From Syntrophorhabdaceae bacterium (GTDB lineage Bacteria > Desulfobacterota > Syntrophorhabdia > Syntrophorhabdales > Syntrophorhabdaceae), in contig JAOAFK010000112.1 of NCBI GenBank assembly GCA_026416315.1, forward strand, positions 1 through 28,340: a stretch of 28,340 nucleotides of DNA, read 5' to 3'. Positions within the stretch are counted from its first letter, which is position 1. Each line of letters starts with the position of its first letter. Below are positions 1 to 6,921 of the stretch, one piece after another. The notes under the pieces were generated by a model. The model worked only from the letters and a program-made list of their open reading frames with translations. It ran no database searches and was not told the origin of the DNA. The position numbers were made by a program, and so were the translations under genes.

Positions 1-401
1 ACAACGATGTGTATTTCCAGATAGGTTTTCTAACAACCATGGGTCTCTCCACAAAGAATGCTATACTTATCATACAGTTTGCAAGGGAAAGGCTGATCAG
101 AGGTGAGGGGCTTATTGAATCAACCCTTGGTGCCGCAAGGATAAGATTAAGACCAGTACTTATGACCTCCTTTGCCTTCTTTTTTGGCGTATTGCCCCTT
201 GCCAAGGCAACTGGTGCCGGTGCCGGCGCCATAAGGGCCATATGGACCGCTGTGGTGGGTTGTATGCTCTCTGCCACTTTTATTGACCTGTTCTTCATTC
301 CCCTGTTCTTTGTTTTGGTCTCCCGCTTATTCAAGGGCAAACAATATAGAGAGTCTTTGAAAAGAATAACTGAAAGGGAAAATAAGGGGGAGGGCACATG
401 A
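1..401 (+). CDS. RND efflux transporter inner-membrane subunit (AcrB/MexB type), 3' end only
   Basis: The gene enters from outside the window; whole codons start at base 3 and about 132 residues remain. The product begins NDVYFQIGFLTTMGLSTKNAI, which closely matches the conserved stretch near the end of hydrophobe/amphiphile-efflux AcrB-type pumps. The fragment holds the last membrane segments, including the motif ARIRLRPVLMTSFAFFFGVLP and the glycine-rich GAGAGA turn, and a short basic cytoplasmic tail. Members of this family use the proton gradient to export drugs, bile salts or solvents through a periplasmic adaptor and an outer-membrane channel. The stop overlaps the start of the outer-membrane channel gene by 4 bases (ATGA), so the two are almost certainly co-translated. 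The substrate cannot be told from this fragment. Confidence 0.93.
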   Translation, partial: NDVYFQIGFLTTMGLSTKNAILIIQFARERLIRGEGLIESTLGAARIRLRPVLMTSFAFFFGVLPLAKATGAGAGAIRAIWTAVVGCMLSATFIDLFFIPLFFVLVSRLFKGKQYRESLKRITERENKGEGT

Positions 402-1801
402 TGACAACAAGAATATTGCTCTTTTCTGTTATTGCCGTATCGATATTCACAGGCTGTACCATGGCACCTAAATACACAAGACCCGATGCGCCCATCCCAA
501 GACAGTGGCCTAAAGGAGATGCATACAAGGATATTAAGGTTGATGAAAGCATACCTGTTGAAAAATTAAGATGGAGGGATATCATAACTGATGATAAGCT
601 CAATAAAGTCATAGAAATTGCCCTTTTAAATAACAGGGACATAAAGCTTGCTGCCTTAAATGTGGAGAAGGCAAGGGCATATTATAACATCAAAAGGACG
701 GAGCTATTGCCTGCCCTTGATGCAATTGGGGCTGGTTCAAGACAGAGGGTGCCTGCGGACCTCTCAACAAGAAAGATAACCTCTGTGGCAGAACAATACA
801 GTGTAAATTTAGGATTACTATCCTGGGAAATAGATTTTTTTGGTAGGCTACAAAGCCTTAAAGATGCGGCCCTCGAAGAATATCTTGCCACAGAAGAGGC
901 CCACCGAAATGTAAGAACAATGGTCATTTCAACAGTAGCCCTTTCGTATCTCACCTATGCTGCTGACATGGATAACCTTTCCAATGCCATATCAACATTG
1001 AAAACGCAGAAGGAAACCTACGAGATCATAAAGAAACGTTATGAGTCAGGCCTTGCTTCTGAACTTGACCTCCGTCGTGCCCAGATGCAGGTAGATACAG
1101 CCACAAAAATTGTATCACAGTTTACACAAATTCTCGCCCAGGATGAAAACATGCTGAACCTCATTGTAGGAGGAGTTTTACCTAAAGACCTTCTACCGAA
1201 TGGACTTGATGCGGTTTTACCACCAAAGGATATATCTCCTGGATTATCTTCAGAGGTACTTCTCAGAAGACCCGATATCATGGCGCAGGAGCATAGGCTT
1301 AAAGCCCTCAACGCTTACCTCGGTGCCGCAAGGGCTGCATTTTTTCCTCGCATCTCTCTTACCACTACCATGGGGACAGCAAGCGCTGAACTTTCAAGGC
1401 TATTCCGTTCAGGACAGGAAACATGGAACTTTTCACCCCAGATCTTAATGCCCATATTCGATGCCCGTATATGGGCAGCATATGAGGCTGCAAAGGTGGA
1501 AAGGGAAATTGCTATAGCAAGTTATGAAAAAACCATACAGGCAGCTTTTAAAGAGGTGGCCGATGCCCTCGCTGTGAAAGGCACTGTAGATGAGCAGCTA
1601 TCAGCCCAGAAGTCTCTCGTGGATGCAGCAACAGAAGCATTCAGACTTGCTACAATCCGTTATGAAAAAGGTATCGATAGTTATTTGAGTGTCCTTGATG
1701 CGCAAAGATCCCTTTATAGCGCCCAGCAGGGTTTAATTAATATGCGCCTTGCAAGTCTTGCAAGCAAGATCAATATGTACAGGGTCTTGGGTGGTGATTA
1801 G
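398..1801 (+). CDS. Outer-membrane efflux lipoprotein, OprM/NodT family (TolC-like)
   Basis: A 467-residue TolC-like channel protein. Residues 1-19 form a lipoprotein signal peptide with lipobox FTG-C20, and the mature start CTMAPKYTRPDAP is typical of the NodT/OprM/CusC branch. Two outer-membrane efflux repeats follow, with long helical stretches such as ALNVEKARAYYNIKRTELLP and the second-repeat RRPDIMAQEHRLKALNAYLGAARAAFFP, here cited as RRPDI...FFP. The length is normal for the family. It should form the trimeric exit duct of the RND pump encoded just upstream. A GGGGGAGGG ribosome site lies just before ATG 398; a second ATG at 401 is equally possible. The role in efflux is well supported, the cargo is unknown. 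Confidence 0.93.
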   Translation: MMTTRILLFSVIAVSIFTGCTMAPKYTRPDAPIPRQWPKGDAYKDIKVDESIPVEKLRWRDIITDDKLNKVIEIALLNNRDIKLAALNVEKARAYYNIKRTELLPALDAIGAGSRQRVPADLSTRKITSVAEQYSVNLGLLSWEIDFFGRLQSLKDAALEEYLATEEAHRNVRTMVISTVALSYLTYAADMDNLSNAISTLKTQKETYEIIKKRYESGLASELDLRRAQMQVDTATKIVSQFTQILAQDENMLNLIVGGVLPKDLLPNGLDAVLPPKDISPGLSSEVLLRRPDIMAQEHRLKALNAYLGAARAAFFPRISLTTTMGTASAELSRLFRSGQETWNFSPQILMPIFDARIWAAYEAAKVEREIAIASYEKTIQAAFKEVADALAVKGTVDEQLSAQKSLVDAATEAFRLATIRYEKGIDSYLSVLDAQRSLYSAQQGLINMRLASLASKINMYRVLGGD

Positions 1802-1810
1802 TTTTATTTT

Positions 1811-2881
1811 ATGAAGGCAAAAAGGTCAGTAACGAACCTTCCACTACACTTCGGTAAGGCCCCTTTTTGGCTATTTTCGCGGATGAAGAGGTTTTCTGCT
1901 GCCATAATAGAAATCATTCTTTTAGAATTCGGAGCAAAAGAACTCCTGCAAAGACTTTCTGACCCCATATGGTTTCAGGCATTAGGTTGTGCTTCTGGTT
2001 TTGACTGGCATAGTAGCGGTGTCACCACAACCCTTTGCGGTGCATTAAAGGAAGGACTTTCAATGCTTGGAGATGATGTACCTATTGCCATATGTGGGGG
2101 TAAGGCAAAAAGGGCAATTGAGACTCCCCAAGAAATAGCAACTTATGGAGACAGATGGGGTATGGATGTATCACATTTTATGGAAATCAGTAGAATCTGT
2201 GCAAAGATAGACAATTCAGCCATTCAGGACGGATACAGTCTATATCACCATACTTTTATATTTACAAAAGAAGGTGATTGGGCAATCATCCAGCAGGGCA
2301 TGAATGAAATGCAAAGGACTGCAAGGCGCTATCAATGGTTTTCACGGCAGGACTTAAACATAACAGAAGAGCCTCATACAGGTATCACTTGCGATAGCAC
2401 AGGGGTTGTCCTTAATCTTGTGGCAAAGGAAAGCATTGGTACACAAGAGGCAATCCTTGATTTTGTAAAAGAGAACCCCCATAAGATGATAGAGGTCTTA
2501 AAAGGAATAGATACTTTTATGCCGAAACGGCACTATTTAACAGAAAGGGATTTCGATAAAAAAAGGCTGTATAAGGCATTCACGCACATCCATGAAAACC
2601 AGCCATCTACTTTTAAAGAACTAATTAGTATTCAGGGTGTGGGCTCAAGGACACTTGCTGCCCTATCTCTGGTTGCTGAACTTGTATATGAAAAACCACC
2701 GAGTTTCAAAGACCCAGCAAGGTTCAGCTTTGCCCACGGGGGAAAAGACGGTCATCCCTATCCAGTGGATAAAAAAACATATGACAGAACAATTGAGACC
2801 TTAAAGACCTGTGTGGACAAAGCAAAATTAGGAGACAGGGAAAAGCTCGATGCATTCAAGAGACTCAGCAAGGCCTTCTAA
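1811..2881 (+). CDS. DUF763 domain protein of unknown function
   Basis: A 356-residue protein that opens with the DUF763 signature (LPLHFGKAPFWLFSRM). The rest matches my recollection of the family, including ALGCASGFDWHSSGVTTTL, a central segment with HTFIFTKEGDWAIIQQGMN, and ARRYQWFS. A C-terminal part around residues 270-300 (ISIQGVGSRTLAALSLVAEL) resembles a helix-hairpin-helix, which would suit nucleic-acid binding. DUF763 proteins occur in archaea and in anaerobic or thermophilic bacteria, and no function is established to my knowledge. The gene starts 9 bases after the oprM-like gene and has no obvious strong ribosome site, so it may be translated by coupling. Its last 54 bases overlap the end of the opposite-strand DUF4922 gene. 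The family assignment is confident; any DNA role is inference. Confidence 0.85.
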   Translation: MKAKRSVTNLPLHFGKAPFWLFSRMKRFSAAIIEIILLEFGAKELLQRLSDPIWFQALGCASGFDWHSSGVTTTLCGALKEGLSMLGDDVPIAICGGKAKRAIETPQEIATYGDRWGMDVSHFMEISRICAKIDNSAIQDGYSLYHHTFIFTKEGDWAIIQQGMNEMQRTARRYQWFSRQDLNITEEPHTGITCDSTGVVLNLVAKESIGTQEAILDFVKENPHKMIEVLKGIDTFMPKRHYLTERDFDKKRLYKAFTHIHENQPSTFKELISIQGVGSRTLAALSLVAELVYEKPPSFKDPARFSFAHGGKDGHPYPVDKKTYDRTIETLKTCVDKAKLGDREKLDAFKRLSKAF

Positions 2882-3826
2882 AGGGACCTCAAGGGAAACA
2901 TCGTTATAAATTTTTTCTATGATTATATCATTGAGTCTTTCAAAATCTCTTTTGTTTGCTGTTATTATAGTGCCAGCCATCTCAATAACTGCTGGACTTA
3001 CATATACGGGGTCTTCTTTCCTGTAAAATATGTTCGGCCTGTGTCTTGATCTTGGAAAGATAATCAGGAAAAATTCATCGTTTTCAAAGAAGGAGATGAG
3101 ATTCACCATAGGTTCATCGTCAATATTTGTTAAGGTTTTTAATTGAAAAAGAAGATTTATGAATACCCTTTCCAGTTCAACTAAATCTTTTCCTTTAAGA
3201 CATAAAACCTCCCTGCCCATATCCTTTAGTTTAAAAAGAGACAGGTTGTTGTGGAATATCACATATACCCTTTCTTTATGTTTAATCTCCTCTTCTACAG
3301 GCAGACTGCCCCTTAAAATAGCCTGAAAATGCATATGATGGGGATTCGATGCCCCGCAGTTATGGCCGTTATAAATTATCAACCAGTTAGGTCCAAATTC
3401 TAAAGATAACCAAAAGATTGTTTTTATATCCCTTTCAATTCTCTGGGGTCTGTGGTCAATTGAACTTATAGTCATATGATTTGGAAAAATAGGTGATGGA
3501 TTGGTAAGTATTATATATTCCTTCCAGAGGATCCCCATCTGCTCAGAGGGTAAATTTTTATGGCACAGAAAACATGATTCTATTGAGAAATGATTCACAC
3601 CATCGGCCATGATATTTTTTACTCTGCGAGGGTTATGTTGGATAATTACAAAAAATCCATTACAATTTATGACCCTTTTTTTGGTGCTTTTGAGCTGTTC
3701 ATAGGCGTGTTTGAGTGCCGGCCATGATTGTAACTGATAACTCACAAGGTCACGGCATAGTGCGTCAAGGCCACCATCATTTTTTTCTGCAAATATCCTT
3801 TTTTCTAAAATTCTATCCATATTCAA
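2828..3826 (-). CDS. DUF4922 protein, GALT / Ap4A-phosphorylase-like nucleotidyltransferase
   Basis: A 332-residue protein of the DUF4922 type. It carries a CxxC pair (C85, C88, in CFLCHKNLPSEQ), then FPNHMTISSIDHRPQ, then GASNPHHMHFQA. The last contains the HxHxQ motif (H164, H166, Q168) that marks the catalytic site of the HIT/GALT superfamily, best compared with galactose-1-phosphate uridylyltransferase, Ap4A phosphorylase and plant GDP-L-galactose phosphorylase. Those enzymes transfer or phosphorolyse a nucleotidyl group through a histidine intermediate, so an NDP-sugar or dinucleotide substrate is plausible. The gene overlaps the upstream glycosyltransferase by 4 bases, which suggests a joint role in making or recycling a nucleotide sugar. 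The substrate is unknown. Its 3' end overlaps the converging DUF763 gene. Confidence 0.8.
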   Translation of the reverse strand: MNMDRILEKRIFAEKNDGGLDALCRDLVSYQLQSWPALKHAYEQLKSTKKRVINCNGFFVIIQHNPRRVKNIMADGVNHFSIESCFLCHKNLPSEQMGILWKEYIILTNPSPIFPNHMTISSIDHRPQRIERDIKTIFWLSLEFGPNWLIIYNGHNCGASNPHHMHFQAILRGSLPVEEEIKHKERVYVIFHNNLSLFKLKDMGREVLCLKGKDLVELERVFINLLFQLKTLTNIDDEPMVNLISFFENDEFFLIIFPRSRHRPNIFYRKEDPVYVSPAVIEMAGTIITANKRDFERLNDIIIEKIYNDVSLEVPLEGLAESLECIELFPVS

Positions 3827-5253
3827 ATATGTTGGGCTTTAACCTGTTTTATCTTTTCCTTTCTTTTTAAGATCTCCTCTGTCCTTATTCTATCCTTTAA
3901 TGCATTGTTCATATTCTTTCTTTCTATGCTTAAATTTGCATCTGTGTTATCCTCCCAGCGTCTGCAAAGATAAAGACATTCAAAGATCCTGCCGATTCTG
4001 TACTCACCGCAAATACTTAATGCCATATGATAGTCCTCGCCGTAACTTATGTTTAAAAATCCTATCCTTCGCACTATTTCTGTATCAAATGCCCTTGGTG
4101 CCCCGAGTCCGTTGACCCTTAATGCATTGTTATGACCATTTTCATCACTCCATTCCTTGTGATCAATAAGGCCTGGCGGAATCTCTTTTAGATTAAAATC
4201 AACAAGTTTATATGAACCAATCACCATGGCATAATTCTTTTCTCTAAACATATCTACGATTCTTTGAAGTGTATGAGGGCTACTGTAGAGATCGTCAGAA
4301 TCAAGCTGAATTGCATATCTTCCGCAATGGTATGAATAGATTGCCTCATTCCAGCAGCCACCTATTTCGAGGTCATTTCTTTCAGGTATTATGTGGATGA
4401 GTTTCTTGTGTCTTTTTGTGAATTCAGAGAGGATCTCTGGTGTGCCGTCTTCTGAGTGATTGTCCACAACTATGATGTTGTATTCAAAGTCAGCCTTCTG
4501 GTCTAAAGCACTTTTCACTGCATCAGCTATGGTTGATGCCCTATTTTTTACAGGAATAATTACTGAAGCCTCAACGGGAAATGTCTTATCTGTTTTTTCT
4601 ACATAACGAAGTCTATCAGATGGGATATATGCTTCAATATTTTTCAAATACCCTGTAAAGACAAGCTCCATTTCTTTCTGGATATTTAAGTTTTCAGGAT
4701 TTACATACGCAAAAAGACCTCCATTTTCACAAGGAGCATCTTTTTTAATTACTGTATATAACGGCTTATGGATATGACATACAGGATTATCTATGGATAC
4801 CTTTAATCTCAAATCATAAAGTCCCGCGTGGCTCACCTCTGGTATTTTTCCATATTTATTCAGTACATCCTTTACAGCCTTATTCGAAAAGAGGATCATG
4901 TTACCGAAATCAAAATCGTCCCTTACACTTCCCAATTGATAATCAATAAGGGGGTGAAGGATTTTTTTATCGTCTTTGATTTCATAAAAATCTGAATAAA
5001 CAATACCTGCCTTTTTTGAGTGTGCCTCTTTTAACATTCTTGTAAGGCCAGTATCATCAATTTCAACTATTTGGTCCGCATTCAGAATCAAAAAATATTC
5101 TGTTTTTATGGACTCTACTATAGGTTTTAATGTATCAGAGGCAGTAATAGGGGATGAGGTTATTATTGTATCCTCTACAAGGGCTGATTTTTTAAGCATG
5201 GGGCATGTGGATTTGTCATAAGCCTGTGACATTAAAACAGTTATGGGTTTCAT
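3823..5253 (-). CDS. Glycosyltransferase family 2, with a second GT2-like N-terminal half
   Basis: A 476-residue protein. Residues about 228-450 form a classic GT2 (GT-A fold) domain: EASVIIPVKNRASTIADAV, then IIVVDNHSEDGTPEIL, then the metal- and sugar-nucleotide-binding QLDSDDLY (D318-D321). Residues about 25-190 look like a divergent copy of the same fold: YFLILNADQIVEIDD stands where the DxD strand would be, followed by KKAGIVYSDFYEI, but the usual N-terminal nucleotide-binding strand is weak. No membrane segment is seen, so it should act in the cytoplasm, probably on surface polysaccharide or a small acceptor. A GAGGT ribosome site precedes the ATG. It is translationally coupled to the DUF4922 gene. 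The GT2 call for the C-terminal half is firm; the degenerate first copy is inference. Confidence 0.85.
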   Translation of the reverse strand: MKPITVLMSQAYDKSTCPMLKKSALVEDTIITSSPITASDTLKPIVESIKTEYFLILNADQIVEIDDTGLTRMLKEAHSKKAGIVYSDFYEIKDDKKILHPLIDYQLGSVRDDFDFGNMILFSNKAVKDVLNKYGKIPEVSHAGLYDLRLKVSIDNPVCHIHKPLYTVIKKDAPCENGGLFAYVNPENLNIQKEMELVFTGYLKNIEAYIPSDRLRYVEKTDKTFPVEASVIIPVKNRASTIADAVKSALDQKADFEYNIIVVDNHSEDGTPEILSEFTKRHKKLIHIIPERNDLEIGGCWNEAIYSYHCGRYAIQLDSDDLYSSPHTLQRIVDMFREKNYAMVIGSYKLVDFNLKEIPPGLIDHKEWSDENGHNNALRVNGLGAPRAFDTEIVRRIGFLNISYGEDYHMALSICGEYRIGRIFECLYLCRRWEDNTDANLSIERKNMNNALKDRIRTEEILKRKEKIKQVKAQHI

Positions 5254-5330
5254 TTTAAACCTCGCATAATTTTAATGATTATCGCTGTTTTTCATGATAA
5301 TATCAATATAGTTTAAAAGGAGGAAGAGAC

Positions 5331-5735
5331 ATGACCGATGAAGAAAAAAAACAACTATTAAAAACAGTAAAAACCATTGCCATTGTAGGCATATCAAAAG
5401 ATGAAAACAAACCAAGCAATATCGTGGCAAGGTATCTAAAAAATGCAGGCTACAGGGTTATCCCTGTAAATCCCCGTTATGATGAGGTGTTAGGTGAAAG
5501 ATGCTATAAAAGGCTTTCAGATATAGAAGAGCCTGTTGATGTAGTGGATATATTCATGAGGTCAGAAGAACTCCTTCCTGTGGTGGAAGAGGCCATAAAG
5601 ATAAAACCTAAATGCATCTGGTTGCAATTGGGTATAATAAACGAGGAAGCAAAAAGGCTTGTAGAAGAACATAACATAAAATTTGAAATGAACCATTGTA
5701 TAAAAATGGAACATGCGAGGCTTTTAGGAGACTGA
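5331..5735 (+). CDS. CoA-binding (YccU-like) Rossmann protein
   Basis: A 134-residue single-domain protein of the CoA-binding family. It shows TIAIVGISKDENKPSNIVAR near the N-terminus (Rossmann dinucleotide-type loop with the family's KPSN), then YRVIPVNPRYDEVLGERCY, CIWLQLGIINEEA, and a terminal NHCIKMEHARL that is typical of this family. The same fold forms the CoA-binding part of succinyl-CoA synthetase and NDP-forming acyl-CoA synthetases, but here it stands alone and lacks catalytic domains. The physiological role is not known; a CoA- or acyl-CoA-sensing role is a guess. A very good ribosome site (AGGAGGAAGAGAC) precedes the ATG. It is a single-gene unit, divergent from the glycosyltransferase and convergent with the phosphatase gene, with only 16 bases between the stops. 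Confidence 0.9.
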   Translation: MTDEEKKQLLKTVKTIAIVGISKDENKPSNIVARYLKNAGYRVIPVNPRYDEVLGERCYKRLSDIEEPVDVVDIFMRSEELLPVVEEAIKIKPKCIWLQLGIINEEAKRLVEEHNIKFEMNHCIKMEHARLLGD

Positions 5736-5751
5736 GAAAACAAAATTTCTT

Positions 5752-6921
5752 TTACACGTATTCTATATTCACTACCTTACCCATCTTTTTTAGTTTTTCT
5801 GATAGGAGCTTTACTATTACCTCTCTCGGGAATATGCCCATCTGCCTGAAGATAATCCCCTGATGTGCCCTGTTTGTCGCAGTTCCCACAATAAAGTTTA
5901 TTATATCGGATTCATGAAAGATTTTTGCAAGGGTAGCCACAGGTGAGCTACTACCTAATTTTTCAGGTTTTACATCTATTATATTATAGACCTGGTTCAA
6001 AGTAATGGCGCCCTCTGTGGCAAAGTCTATACCCTCAATCTCATAGGAAGGTGGTTTGTGGTACCCCTGGGGTTCGTCTTTTATGGTTGCTTTTCTGTTA
6101 AGACACCTTGATGCCATCTCAACTGTTGTGGAACCGCATATAACCTTTTTACCTTTCATCTCCATGAATCTCTTTACAACCTTTTCATCATCTGTTTTTT
6201 TAAGGGGTGGACCTGTAAGGATATTCAAGACATTTGATTCCCTGCAGAGAAGTAATACACAGGTTGTGTCATCACCGTAGCCTGAAACAGATATCTCCTT
6301 TACCTTCTGAAGGATCATATCCGGTATGTTTTTAATATTAATCCCCTGGGCAAGGAGTCCGTCTATGAAATAAGAGGCGTTTTGTATGCCCCAGCCTAGG
6401 CGAAACTGTCTGCCCATGCCTGCCTGACTCACTCCATCTGTAACAAGGATAATACCATCACCAAATTCAAGGACAAAATTCAGTTCTGAAATAATTTCAA
6501 GACCCATGGGAAAAAATCTCTGCTGGGGAAGATATGTAGCATAATGTTTGCTTAAAAGTATCGGTGAGGGCATCTCATATGAAATTATTGTTGTATGACC
6601 ACTATTTAGAATCCTGCATACAGAAAAGGCAGCAAATGGTATATTTGAAGTTCTTGCCTCATGTAGTGTATCCACAATCTTTTTGCACGCCTCCCTTAAT
6701 GTAAAACCGAGTTTTATCAATTCCATAAGTCTTGAAGCATTCATTACTGCTGCAATGTTTGCCTTTACACCGGTGCCCATTCCATCTGCGAGGATAACAG
6801 TGGTTGCTTCCTCTGTCCTATCAACAACTATACAATCACCACAGACCTGTGATTTACTTTTTGGTGCCTGGCTGGTTATGATTTCTATGTATTTTTTCGT
6901 CTCGCTTGAATCAAGATTCAT
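5752..6921 (-). CDS. SpoIIE/PP2C-type protein phosphatase with extra C-terminal module, partner of HydS
   Basis: A 389-residue protein. Residues about 20-228 form a SpoIIE-like PP2C phosphatase with the metal-binding aspartates in place: LADGMGTG (D46), LVTDGVSQAG (D162) and SGYGDDTTC (D217-D218). It should therefore be an active Ser/Thr phosphatase. Residues about 231-389 are not part of the phosphatase fold; they contain KKVICGSTTVEMASR, YEIEGIDFATEGAITL and NFIVGTATNRAHQG. I recall similar tails on clostridial phosphatases but no assigned function. The start overlaps the hydS stop by 11 bases. Sensory (group C) [FeFe] hydrogenases are known to sit next to phosphatases, kinases or cyclases, so this is most likely the output arm of an H2 or redox sensor. 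The phosphatase target is not in the window. Confidence 0.88.
   Translation of the reverse strand: MNLDSSETKKYIEIITSQAPKSKSQVCGDCIVVDRTEEATTVILADGMGTGVKANIAAVMNASRLMELIKLGFTLREACKKIVDTLHEARTSNIPFAAFSVCRILNSGHTTIISYEMPSPILLSKHYATYLPQQRFFPMGLEIISELNFVLEFGDGIILVTDGVSQAGMGRQFRLGWGIQNASYFIDGLLAQGINIKNIPDMILQKVKEISVSGYGDDTTCVLLLCRESNVLNILTGPPLKKTDDEKVVKRFMEMKGKKVICGSTTVEMASRCLNRKATIKDEPQGYHKPPSYEIEGIDFATEGAITLNQVYNIIDVKPEKLGSSSPVATLAKIFHESDIINFIVGTATNRAHQGIIFRQMGIFPREVIVKLLSEKLKKMGKVVNIEYV

Noticed and set aside
5736..5751. Rho-independent terminator between the converging CoA-binding and phosphatase genes
   Set aside because: Only 16 bases lie between the stops and they form no GC-rich hairpin.
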